A stretch of 60,865 bases of DNA from CAZQGO01 sp964593065 (GTDB lineage: Bacteria; Oederibacteriota; JAAXVQ01). The DNA lies in assembly GCA_964593065.1 (NCBI GenBank), contig CAZQGO010000019.1:1-60865 (forward strand). The letters are read 5' to 3'. The translations under genes and the position numbers were made by a program. The notes under the pieces are model-generated. The model worked only from the letters and a program-made list of their open reading frames with translations. It did not search any database and was not told the origin of the DNA. Shown piece by piece: positions 16,843 to 24,375 of the stretch (its first letter is position 1; each line of letters starts with the position of its first letter).

Positions 16843-17601
16843 ATGCACGGACGAAGTCGGTCGATTTGCTGCTCCCTGCTGCTCGCCGCCTCGGCGCTCT
16901 TGGGCTGCCAGGCCACGCCGCCCGGAAAGGCGGCCCCGACGCCGAAGGACTCCGCCCAAACGGAGCGCATGCGCATGGTCCGCGAACAGATCCAGGCCAG
17001 AGGCATCCGCTCCCCGGGTGTCTTGCAGGCGCTGCGGTCGGTGCCGCGCGAGGTTTTCGTCCCGGCGCCGGAGCGGGACTCTGCCTACGGCGACTCCGCG
17101 CTGCCCATCGGTTACGGGCAAACGATTTCCCAGCCCTATATCGTCGCCTTGATGACCGAACTCCTGGCACCGCACCCCGGGGAAAAGATTTTCGAGGTCG
17201 GAACCGGTTCCGGATACCAGGCCGCCGTGCTCGCCCAGATGGGCGCGCGGGTGTACACAGTCGAAATCGTCGCCCCCTTGGCCGCAAGGGCGCGGCGGAT
17301 TCTCCGGCAGCAGGGTTATGGCGACCGCGTCTCGGTCCGGGCCGGTGATGGGTTTCTCGGCTGGCCGGAAGCCGCGCCCTTCGACGGGATCATCCTCACC
17401 TGCGCCGTGGACCGGGTTCCTCCGCCCCTGATCGCACAACTGAAACCCGGCGGCCGTATGGTGCTGCCCCTGGGCGAAAGCCTCGACTATCAAACCCTCA
17501 CCGTGGTGACTAAATCCTCCGAAGGCAAGCTGACCTTCCGCGATGTCACCGGAGTGGTCTTCGTGCCCATGACCGGTCCCCACGGTTTCGGGAACCGGTG
17601 A
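16843..17601 (+). CDS. pcm: Protein-L-isoaspartate O-methyltransferase, predicted lipoprotein form
   Basis: PCMT methylates L-isoaspartyl residues of aged proteins with S-adenosylmethionine to start repair. This 252-aa copy has an N-terminal lipoprotein signal with Cys22 in ALLGC, then the enzyme domain: MVREQIQARGIRSPGVL, PIGYGQTISQPYIVALM, the SAM loop FEVGTGSGYQAAVLAQMG and C-terminal VVFVPMTGPHGF. GGGAGG sits 7 nt before the ATG. A second, cytosolic copy follows 214 nt later. Export is odd because SAM is a cytosolic cofactor; the signal may instead hold the protein at the inner membrane. Export is a prediction from the lipobox; the catalytic domain itself is clear. Confidence 0.9.
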   Translation: MHGRSRSICCSLLLAASALLGCQATPPGKAAPTPKDSAQTERMRMVREQIQARGIRSPGVLQALRSVPREVFVPAPERDSAYGDSALPIGYGQTISQPYIVALMTELLAPHPGEKIFEVGTGSGYQAAVLAQMGARVYTVEIVAPLAARARRILRQQGYGDRVSVRAGDGFLGWPEAAPFDGIILTCAVDRVPPPLIAQLKPGGRMVLPLGESLDYQTLTVVTKSSEGKLTFRDVTGVVFVPMTGPHGFGNR

Positions 17602-17667
17602 GGGGCTCTGCCGGCGACCAGCTGTCCGCGACCGCGGTCCGCGGTGTCGGGGCGGGCAGCCGGTGCT

Positions 17668-17681
17668 GACAGGATCCTGTC
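17668..17681. other. 14-bp perfect palindrome between the two pcm genes
   Basis: GACAGGATCCTGTC is a perfect palindrome 66 nt after the first pcm gene and 31 nt before the -35 of the second. It could be an operator or part of a terminator with the following TTTA. Without a second copy it may be chance. Confidence 0.3.
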
Positions 17682-17711
17682 TTTACCCGGGAGTCGGCGG
17701 CGAATTATTCC

Positions 17712-17740
17712 TTGACCCCGGCCGCAGGCAAGGATAAAGT
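17712..17740 (+). promoter_or_regulatory. Predicted promoter of the cytosolic pcm gene
   Basis: TTGACC (17712-17717) and TAAAGT (17735-17740) are separated by 17 nt, each 5 of 6 to consensus, about 75 nt before the start codon. The two pcm genes therefore need not share a transcript. Confidence 0.6.
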
Positions 17741-17815
17741 GACCCCGAGGAAGGGGCCCAATCCCGCGGGCGCCGTGTCGTTGTCTCGCCGGCCGCCCCG
17801 AGCGAGGATCAGCCC

Positions 17816-18508
17816 ATGACCGGAACCGGCCACCTGCCGCAGGATGAACCCCAGGAATACTTCCACCTCCGTCAAGCCATGGTGTCACAACAGGTGGAAG
17901 CCCGCGGCATCAAGCATCCGCTGGTTTTACGGGCCATGCGCACGGTTCCCCGCCAGGAATTTGTGCCCCGCGAGCAACGCTGGGACGCCTATCAGGATGC
18001 CGCTTTGCCCATCGGACATGGTCTCACCATTTCCCAGCCATTTATTGTTGGATTAATGTCGGAGTTGATCGCGCCGGCGCCGGGCCAGAAAATCCTGGAA
18101 ATCGGTACGGGTTCGGGTTACCAGGCTGCCTTGCTGGCGGAGATCGGGGCCAGCGTGTACAGCTTGGAAATCATCGAGCCGCAAGCGCAACGGGCGGAAG
18201 AAACCTTGTCGAGACTGGGTTATTCGCCGCGGGTACAAGTGATCCGGGCGGACGGGGCGGGCGGCTGGCCGGCGGCTGCTCCGTATGATGCCGTGCTGGT
18301 CACCTGCGCGGTGTCCAGCATCCCGGAGCCCTGGTCCGCCCAGCTGCGGCCGGGAGGCAGACTAGTGCTGCCGTTGGGGGATAACCTGGGGTACCAGACG
18401 CTGACCTTGGTGGAAAAATCTCCGGCAGGCGGGCTCTCGAGCCGGGGCATCACGGGCGTGGTCTTCGTGCCCATGACCGGGCCCCGGGGTTTTCAGGCTG
18501 AAGATTGA
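17816..18508 (+). CDS. pcm: Protein-L-isoaspartate O-methyltransferase, cytosolic form
   Basis: This 230-aa paralogue of the preceding gene has no signal peptide. It shares MVSQQVEARGIKHPLVLRAM, PIGHGLTISQPFIVGLM, the SAM loop LEIGTGSGYQAALLAEIG and VVFVPMTGPRGF, so both copies are full PCMT enzymes. GAGGA lies about 9 nt before the ATG. It has its own promoter. Its last 16 nt overlap the 3' end of a small minus-strand gene, so the two are convergent. The pair looks like a local duplication with a later change of cell compartment; that history is inference. Confidence 0.93.
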   Translation: MTGTGHLPQDEPQEYFHLRQAMVSQQVEARGIKHPLVLRAMRTVPRQEFVPREQRWDAYQDAALPIGHGLTISQPFIVGLMSELIAPAPGQKILEIGTGSGYQAALLAEIGASVYSLEIIEPQAQRAEETLSRLGYSPRVQVIRADGAGGWPAAAPYDAVLVTCAVSSIPEPWSAQLRPGGRLVLPLGDNLGYQTLTLVEKSPAGGLSSRGITGVVFVPMTGPRGFQAED

Positions 18509-18756
18509 TGCCGCGCACGGTGTCTGGCAACCCAGTGAACGAGGTGGTGGAATAGCCGGCCGGGTCCATGCGCATACCAATGGGTTTTCAGTCGGATTCG
18601 GTACCGGGTCAGGTAATGCCGCGTGAGGAGCCGCTGGTAGCGGTTGACCACTGCGTGAAAGCGGGCATGTTTGGCATGGTCGCCGGCGGCCTGTTCGCGC
18701 ATGCTCAGCAGGCGGCCGGTAACGGATTTTCTGATCTTGAATTTCAAGCCCAGCAT
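18493..18756 (-). CDS. Small basic protein of unknown family, paralogue 1 (87 aa)
   Basis: The 87-aa product is rich in Arg, His and Leu and predicted to be mostly helical, with no signal or membrane segment. Its core RYQRLLTRHYL and HAKHARFHAVVNRYQR matches the 57-aa protein at 19069-19242; ungapped alignment of a 27-residue stretch gives 14 identities. GGGGA lies just before the ATG at 18754-18756, and a TTG six codons upstream is a less likely start. It overlaps the cytosolic pcm tail-to-tail by 16 nt. The paralogy is the main evidence that both ORFs are real. I recognise no function; the charge suggests binding to RNA, DNA or another polyanion. Confidence 0.65.
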   Translation of the reverse strand: MLGLKFKIRKSVTGRLLSMREQAAGDHAKHARFHAVVNRYQRLLTRHYLTRYRIRLKTHWYAHGPGRLFHHLVHWVARHRARHQSSA

Positions 18757-19068
18757 GGCTTCCCCTGTGGTCAAGAAAATAATCGCCGTGGGATCCTAAT
18801 GATATAACACCGAAGGATGGGTAGGCGTTGCGGGGAAAAGAATCCGGGGACCTGGAGAGGCGAAGGGTGGCAAACCAGGCCCCCGGATCGAAAATCCAAC
18901 AGCCCATCTCCGGAAGTTTAAGGGGGGAAACTTTCCAAAGAGTGAACTGCCGGATGCAGCATCGGTAAGGAACCTTTCGGGCTCGCTTGGCCGATCTGGA
19001 TAAGAGACCCCGCATGCCGGGAATGGTTCATGTTTTTTTTAGGAAGGGGCTGATGGAAAATCCTTATT
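18757..19068. other. 312-nt spacer between the two small paralogues, with two hairpins
   Basis: No gene is visible here. It holds a 14-bp stem at 18842-18888 and a second, 8-bp stem with a bulge at 18912-18936 (GGAAGTTT with AAACTTTCC). Near 18800 the minus strand has an A/T-rich stretch, TTATATCATT, that could be a -10 region for the 87-aa gene, without a clear -35. The rest looks unstructured. Confidence 0.5.
18842..18888 (-). terminator. Long stem-loop before the 87-aa gene, terminator or attenuator
   Basis: ATCCGGGGACCTGG (18842-18855) pairs with CCAGGCCCCCGGAT (18875-18888) over 14 positions, one as G-U on the minus-strand RNA, around a 19-nt loop. On the minus strand the stem is followed by TCTTTTCC, a short U-rich tail. 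It would end transcripts from yhcC and the 57-aa gene, or regulate read-through into the 87-aa gene 86 nt downstream. Confidence 0.55.
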
Positions 19069-19242
19069 TTATAAGCCGGTTTTTGACGTCCGTGCAATAT
19101 GGCTCCGAAGCAGGAACCGTTGGTACCGGGACACCAGTGCATGGTAAAAACGATGCTTGGCCCGGCTGCCGCCTGCTTTGGCCCGAAGCGTCAAAAGACG
19201 CTCTGAAACGCTCAATCTTTCCTTACCCGCCAATTTGTCCAT
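19069..19242 (-). CDS. Small basic protein of unknown family, paralogue 2 (57 aa)
   Basis: Reading from the ATG at 19240-19242 gives 57 residues with SVSERLLTLRAKAGGSRAKH and RFYHALVSRYQRFLLRSH, clearly related to the 87-aa protein next door (shared AKH, HA-V, RYQR). It lacks the C-terminal 30 residues of that copy. Only a weak AAGG site precedes the ATG, while AGGAG lies 7 nt before an in-frame ATT at 19264-19266, so an ATT start giving 65 aa is possible. It lies 78 nt after yhcC in the same frame. Function is unknown; real coding status rests on the paralogy. Confidence 0.6.
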   Translation of the reverse strand: MDKLAGKERLSVSERLLTLRAKAGGSRAKHRFYHALVSRYQRFLLRSHIARTSKTGL

Positions 19243-19320
19243 TTCCGCCTTCTGCCTTTCCCTAATGATTGGACTCCTGCGGGCATGTTTGCGTTTCGAT
19301 TTTTTTCGCGGGGTTCGACC

Positions 19321-20274
19321 TTATTTCAGCGGGCCGTAATATTTTCCCTGCCAGGTATCTTCCTCCTCCAGCCGGGCTTGAATCAGGCGGATGATTTTCA
19401 TTTTATCGGATAACCACCCGGGGGCCACCAGAAGCGGCCCGGCGCAATCTGCCGTTAGGCGCTGGATTACGGTCTGCGGCCAAAGGCGTTCCAAAAACCG
19501 GACCACGCGCCGCACATACTCCGCCTGAGACAAGGGCTGGTACCGCCCCTCCCGGTATTCGTTCTCCAGGGAGGTGCCCGACACCACGTGCAGGGGATGC
19601 AGTTTGACCCCTTCCAGACGCAGGCGGGCCAGGGTTTCCGCGGTCTCCCGTTCCTGTTCCTCCGTTTCCCCCGGCAATCCCAGGATCACGTGCGCGCAGA
19701 TGCGGATCACGGGATGGCGCCGGGTCAAGGCCACGGCTTCCAGAAAATCCCGGGCACGGTGTCCCCGGTGTATCCGCTCCAGCGTGCGGTCATGAATGCT
19801 CTGCAGACCGTATTCCATCCACACCTCAAACGCCGGCGCGTAACCGGCGATCAGGGAAAGGATCTCCTCGTTGACGCAGTCCGGACGGGTTCCGATGGCC
19901 AGGCCCCGGACCTCCGGAAAACGGCGCACGACGTCATACGCCGCTTTGAGCTCCGGCAACGGTCCGTAGGTATTGCTGAAGGGTTGGAAGTACGCAAGGA
20001 AAAACCGGCAGCCGCGCGCCTGGCCCCGGCGAATTCCCTGCGCGAGCTGTTCGGTCAGGGGCGGCAGCGGTTCGGACCGGAACGGAGTGTAACTTTCCGG
20101 GCGGCAGAAAATACAGCCGTCCGCCGACAGGGTGCCGTCCCGGTTGGGGCAGGAAAAACCGGCCGCCAAACTGACCCGGCGCGTGGGCCCGCCGAAACGT
20201 TCCCGCAGGTAGGCGGCAAACCCGCGGTACCGTTCCGGTCCGCGGACGGCCTGCTCCCCGGACACGCCCGTCAC
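19321..20274 (-). CDS. yhcC: Radical SAM protein of the YhcC/TIGR01212 family
   Basis: This 317-aa radical SAM protein has RVSLAAGFSCPNRDGTLSADGCIFC, the long-spaced cysteine cluster of the YhcC family, then FFLAYFQPFSNTYGP, LAIGTRPDCVNEE, EYGLQSIHDRTL and VILGLPGETEEQ. The reaction is not known; the family is near the Elp3 radical SAM enzymes and often sits near tRNA-modification genes. The GTG at 20272-20274 overlaps the stop of mnmG by 4 nt (GTGA), which supports both this start and co-expression with the tRNA-modifying MnmG. Confidence 0.92.
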   Translation of the reverse strand: MTGVSGEQAVRGPERYRGFAAYLRERFGGPTRRVSLAAGFSCPNRDGTLSADGCIFCRPESYTPFRSEPLPPLTEQLAQGIRRGQARGCRFFLAYFQPFSNTYGPLPELKAAYDVVRRFPEVRGLAIGTRPDCVNEEILSLIAGYAPAFEVWMEYGLQSIHDRTLERIHRGHRARDFLEAVALTRRHPVIRICAHVILGLPGETEEQERETAETLARLRLEGVKLHPLHVVSGTSLENEYREGRYQPLSQAEYVRRVVRFLERLWPQTVIQRLTADCAGPLLVAPGWLSDKMKIIRLIQARLEEEDTWQGKYYGPLK

Positions 20275-22211
20275 CCGGAAAGCGGCGCGGTCGGGCCGCC
20301 GTCCGCCGGCTGGACCGGCGCGGCGGAAATCCCGGCCGGGAGGCGGGCCGCTTTCTGCACGTACAGCATCAATAATGTGATGGCCGCCGGGGTGACGCCC
20401 GAGATGCGGCTGGCCTGTCCCAGATTGCCGGGATCGACCCGGGTGAGTTTCTCCACCACTTCATTCGACAAACCGGGCAGGCCTTGATAGCGGAAGCCGG
20501 AAGGGATGCGGATGTTTTCCAGATGCTTGAACTTGTCGATCTCGGCCAACTGGCGCCGCAGGTATCCTTCGTATTTCACCAGGATCTCCACGCGCTGCCG
20601 CACGGAACGGGGAACCCGGGCGGAGTCCGGATCCACTTGTTCGAGCTGGGTATAGCCCAGGCCCGGGCGGCGGAGCAGGTCCGCGAGGAACAGGGGCTTC
20701 GAGTCGCGCGAGATTCCCCAGGCCTCGAGTTGCGGCGGGGATCCGGACGCCGCCCAATCGACGCGGACACGGTCCACGCGCCGCCGTTCCGCCTGAATTT
20801 CCTCGGCACGCGCCCGGAAGGCCTCGTACTCCCTGGCCGGCACCAAGCCCAGGGCATGCCCCAGGGGCAGAAGCCGTTCGTCCGCATTGTCCTCGCGGAG
20901 CAGGAGGCGGTACTCGACGCGCGAAGTGAACATGCGGTAGGGCTCCGTGGTGCCCTTGGTGACCAAATCGTCGATTAAGACGCCCAGGTACGCCCGGGAC
21001 CTTTCCAGGACCACCGGCGCCTCTCCCCGCACGCGGCGCGCCGCATTGATGCCGGCCATGAGCCCCTGCGCCGCCGCTTCCTCATAGCCGGTGGTGCCGT
21101 TGAGCTGGCCCGCGAAATACAGGCCGGGAACGGCCTTGGTTTCCAGGGTCGCGCGCAGTTGCGTCGGTGAGCTGTAATCATGCTCGATGCCGTACCCCGG
21201 CTGGACGATGCGGGCCCGTCCGAGTCCGGGAAGAGAGTGAACCATCTCCTCCTGGACGTCCAGCGGCAGGCTGTTGGAAAGACCGTTGGGGTAATAGCGG
21301 TCGCTGCCGAGGCCCTCGGGTTCGACGAAGACGTGGTGGCCGTCCCGGTCCGGAAACTTCACCACCTTGTCCTCCACGGAGGGGCAGTAGCGTACGCCGG
21401 TGGCGGTAATGCTGCCGGAATACAGGGCCGACCGGCCGAGGTTGTCCCGGATGATGCGGTGGGTTCGCGGATTCGTGGACACGATGAAGCAGGAACGCTG
21501 CGGCAGAACCGGCTGGCGGGGCGAACGGCTGGAGAAGGGGAGGTATTCCGGGTCTCCCGGCTGTTCCTCCAGTTGCGAAAAATCGATGGTCGAACCGTCC
21601 AGGCGGGGCGTGGTCCCGGTTTTGAACCGGCCGAGCTCGAAGCCCATTTCCAGAAGCTGGCGCGGAAGGTCTTGGGACGCGGGCCCGCCCAGACGTCCGC
21701 CCGGAAAGTTCTCCCGGCCGATATGAATGAGACCTCGAAAGAATGTGCCGGGAGCGAGAATCACCGCCGGGGCCCGGAGCAGGCCCTGGCCGGCGGTTCG
21801 GACGCCCTCCAGCCTGCCCCCGGCCAGTTGCAACGCCAGGATTTCATCTTCCAGCAGGGTCAAGCCTTCCAGGTTTTCCAGCGTGCGACGCGCCAGCTCC
21901 GCGTAGCGGGCCATGTCCACCTGCATGCGCGTGGACCGGACCGCCGCCCCCCGTCCCGTGTTCAATTGCCGGTATTGGATGCACGCCCCGTCGGCCAGCT
22001 CCCCCATCAGGCCGCCCAGCGCGTCAATCTCCCTGACCAACTGCCCCTTGCCCACGCCGCCGATCGCCGGGTTGCAGCTCAAGGCGCCCAGATCGGCGCG
22101 GCGGAGCGTCACCAGCAGGGTCCGGCATCCCAAGCGGGCGCTGGCGGCGGCCGCCTCGATGCCGGCATGCCCCCCGCCCGCGACGATCACGTCCCAGCCC
22201 GTGGCCAGCAT
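20271..22211 (-). CDS. mnmG: tRNA uridine-5-carboxymethylaminomethyl modification enzyme MnmG
   Basis: MnmG (GidA) works with the GTPase MnmE to modify U34 of tRNA using FAD and methylene-THF. The 646-aa protein has the FAD site DVIVAGGGHAGIEAAAASAR, SCNPAIGGVGKGQLVREIDALGG, the GIEHDYSSPTQL and LYFAGQLNGTTGYEEAAAQG segments, and the C-terminal helical domain. It begins 10 nt after the upstream unknown gene without a strong Shine-Dalgarno. The last 25 residues are a Pro/Ala-rich extension. MnmE is not in the window. Confidence 0.97.
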   Translation of the reverse strand: MLATGWDVIVAGGGHAGIEAAAASARLGCRTLLVTLRRADLGALSCNPAIGGVGKGQLVREIDALGGLMGELADGACIQYRQLNTGRGAAVRSTRMQVDMARYAELARRTLENLEGLTLLEDEILALQLAGGRLEGVRTAGQGLLRAPAVILAPGTFFRGLIHIGRENFPGGRLGGPASQDLPRQLLEMGFELGRFKTGTTPRLDGSTIDFSQLEEQPGDPEYLPFSSRSPRQPVLPQRSCFIVSTNPRTHRIIRDNLGRSALYSGSITATGVRYCPSVEDKVVKFPDRDGHHVFVEPEGLGSDRYYPNGLSNSLPLDVQEEMVHSLPGLGRARIVQPGYGIEHDYSSPTQLRATLETKAVPGLYFAGQLNGTTGYEEAAAQGLMAGINAARRVRGEAPVVLERSRAYLGVLIDDLVTKGTTEPYRMFTSRVEYRLLLREDNADERLLPLGHALGLVPAREYEAFRARAEEIQAERRRVDRVRVDWAASGSPPQLEAWGISRDSKPLFLADLLRRPGLGYTQLEQVDPDSARVPRSVRQRVEILVKYEGYLRRQLAEIDKFKHLENIRIPSGFRYQGLPGLSNEVVEKLTRVDPGNLGQASRISGVTPAAITLLMLYVQKAARLPAGISAAPVQPADGGPTAPLSG

Positions 22212-22221
22212 GCGCGCCGAC

Positions 22222-22866
22222 CTATTCCTCTTGAAACCAGCCCTCGTGCATGGCCTGCTCGACCATGAATACGAGATCCTGCGCCGGGGCGGTTTGATAG
22301 TAAATCCGGGCCGTGGTGTTTTCCTCCGGCCGGGTGATGTTCAGCAACACGCCGACACGCTCCCAGAGCTTGCGCCCGCCCCGGACCGAGGAATAGGTGC
22401 CGTCCTGGTGATCCCGGCAGGCCTCCAGTTCCCGCGCGAAATCCTCGCAGGTCTGGCGATCGTCCGTCACACGCAGGATCTGATCCCACATGGACTTTTT
22501 CTTGGCGGGCAACATCTGGTTGAAATGATAGCCGAGGAGGGTGAGCATGAGGGTGTAATACTTGCGCAGGGTATTTGGGTCCAGGTCTTCCAGGCGGCAC
22601 TCGGCCAGTTGAATGTTGCTGCCGACCCCGCAGGTGTTCTTCAGCATGAAGTTGGCGATTTCGATGAAACCCTTGAGCAGCCGGGCGTCCGTCGCGGGTA
22701 AGCGCTGCGCCCTCGCCGTGAATTCCTCCGCCACCTGATTATGCAGGCGGCTGAAGCGCTCCAGGACCTGTAATTGCTGAGAGACGGGTTCCTCGATGCG
22801 CACCCGGGGTGAAGACGCCTTCGGCTGAGTATGATTTTTCTTCCTTTTCGGCATGGCCGGTTTCAT
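22222..22866 (-). CDS. Conserved-looking protein of unknown function (214 aa)
   Basis: I do not recognise this 214-aa protein. It has a basic N-terminus (PKRKKNHTQPK), then a predicted all-helical region with EEFTARAQRLPATDARLLKG, NFMLKNTCGVGSN, LTLLGYHFNQML and ending MVEQAMHEGWFQEE. There is no signal peptide or membrane segment. Two starts are possible, at 22866 and at the ATG at 22852-22854, neither with an ideal ribosome-binding site. It lies between rsmB and mnmG, both RNA-modification genes, so an RNA-linked role is possible but unproven. Codon use looks like its neighbours. Confidence 0.75.
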   Translation of the reverse strand: MKPAMPKRKKNHTQPKASSPRVRIEEPVSQQLQVLERFSRLHNQVAEEFTARAQRLPATDARLLKGFIEIANFMLKNTCGVGSNIQLAECRLEDLDPNTLRKYYTLMLTLLGYHFNQMLPAKKKSMWDQILRVTDDRQTCEDFARELEACRDHQDGTYSSVRGGRKLWERVGVLLNITRPEENTTARIYYQTAPAQDLVFMVEQAMHEGWFQEE

Positions 22867-22949
22867 CGCTCCCGGGGGCCGTCACCGGCCCGTATCGTCT
22901 ATCAGCTTAAGTCAAGAAGAAATCGGCTGCAAGCAAAATTCCGCGGCTT

Positions 22950-24284
22950 TCAAAATTGGCGGCGCAGGCGGGCCGCAAAAATTCCGTCCTCCCCGCGCAG
23001 GGCATTCCCGGGAAAAGTGGCGAAAAAGCCGTCCGCCCGCCAGTCGGGACGCTCCGGCCAGCCGTCCGCGCCGGGGCCGGGATGCAGGCCAAACTCCGAG
23101 TGCCGCTGGAGAAAGGAGCTCACGACCTGCTCGTTCTCTTCGGGCTCGGTCGTGCAGGTCGCATACACGAGGTCCCCTCCCGGTTTGACGTATCCCGCCG
23201 CTTGATCCAGGAGGGCCGCCTGCAGGCGGGCCAAGCGCCCCAGGTCCTCCTCCCGCACCCGCCAGCGGATTTCGGCGTGCCGGCGCAGCGTCCCCAGGCC
23301 CGAGCAGGGGGCGTCCACCAGCACGCGGTCGGCTTGCAGGGCGGACGGCAGGGCCGGGATCGGCACGACGCCGGCCAGGTGCAGGCGGCGGGCGTTTTGC
23401 GCCACGCGGCGCAGCTTGGACGCCCCCGGATCGTAGGCAAACACGCGGCCCCGATCGTGCATCAGCTCCGCCAAGTGAGTGGCCTTTCCGCCCGGCGCGC
23501 TGCACAAGTCCAGGCAAACTCCGCCCGCGGGCGGGTTCACGATATACCCCACCCATTGCGAAGCCTGGTCCTGGTAGTACCACCAGCCCTGCTGGAAACC
23601 CCTGATCCGTGCCGGGTCCAGGCCCGCGGGAAAAACGAGGGCCGCCGGGGCCCGGCCCGGCTCCGCCGCAATGCCCGCCGCCTGCAGCTCCTCCAGGACC
23701 TTTTCCCGGGAAACGCGCAGGAGGTTCACCCGCGCCGTCAAGGGCGGTGCCTCGTTGGCCGCATCCAGCATGGCTTCCGCGGTTTTTTCCCCGAAGCGGT
23801 CCAACCAGCGCCGCGCGAGCCAGAGCGGCTGCGAATGCCGGACGGCGAGGTACCCGGCCGGATCTTGCTCGCGGGCGGGCAGGGCGGGCGCGCCCCGCCG
23901 GCCGAGTTCCCGCAGGACGGCGTTGACGAATTTCACCTGGGAGTGGGGCAAGGCGGTTTTGGCGATTTCAACCACGGCGTGCACGGCGGCGTGCGGAGGA
24001 ATCTTGGACAGCAGCAAGAGCTGGTAAGCGCCCAGGCGCAGCAAATTGCGCAGCCGCGCATGCGGAGGGCGCGACGAGGCCAGCAGGGGCGCAAGGGCGT
24101 AATCCAGGAAAATGCGGCCCTTCAGCGTGCCGAAGACCAACTCGCGGCACAAGCGCGCGTCCGCGGTCGACAGGCGGGAGGCGTCCAGATGCCGCGGCAG
24201 AATATCCTCGGCCCACAGCTGGCGTTGCTCGACCTGGTTTAAAACGTCCCAGGCGGTCTTGCGGGCCGTGGCGGGAAAAGACAC
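22950..24284 (-). CDS. rsmB: 16S rRNA (cytosine-967-C5)-methyltransferase RsmB
   Basis: RsmB (Sun/NOL1/NOP2 family) methylates C967 of 16S rRNA with SAM. The 444-aa protein has an N-terminal NusB-like domain (about 1-140; VKFVNAVLRELGRR) and a C-terminal methyltransferase domain with LDLCSAPGGKATHLAELM, VFAYDPGASKLRR, the catalytic-loop cysteine VDAPCSGLGTLRRHAEIRW and the nucleophile YATCTTEPEENE. The start is GTG at 24282-24284 with GGAGG 7 nt upstream. Both active cysteines are present. Confidence 0.95.
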   Translation of the reverse strand: MSFPATARKTAWDVLNQVEQRQLWAEDILPRHLDASRLSTADARLCRELVFGTLKGRIFLDYALAPLLASSRPPHARLRNLLRLGAYQLLLLSKIPPHAAVHAVVEIAKTALPHSQVKFVNAVLRELGRRGAPALPAREQDPAGYLAVRHSQPLWLARRWLDRFGEKTAEAMLDAANEAPPLTARVNLLRVSREKVLEELQAAGIAAEPGRAPAALVFPAGLDPARIRGFQQGWWYYQDQASQWVGYIVNPPAGGVCLDLCSAPGGKATHLAELMHDRGRVFAYDPGASKLRRVAQNARRLHLAGVVPIPALPSALQADRVLVDAPCSGLGTLRRHAEIRWRVREEDLGRLARLQAALLDQAAGYVKPGGDLVYATCTTEPEENEQVVSSFLQRHSEFGLHPGPGADGWPERPDWRADGFFATFPGNALRGEDGIFAARLRRQF

Positions 24285-24338
24285 TTGCCGGCCTCCACTC
24301 TTGGCAAAACGGGTTTTGGGTCCCGGTCGGGAAGGAGC

Positions 24339-24352
24339 CTGGCCCGGGCCAG
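24339..24352. other. 14-bp perfect palindrome after htpX
   Basis: CTGGCCCGGGCCAG lies in the 91-nt gap between htpX and rsmB. It could form a small hairpin in RNA on either strand but has no U-tract. No function can be assigned. Confidence 0.25.
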
Positions 24353-24375
24353 CCGCGGAAATCGGCCGGTGCCCT

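Noticed and set aside
18918..19142. 74-aa minus-strand ORF
   Set aside because: Overlaps the 57-aa paralogue in another frame and has no homologous match to it.
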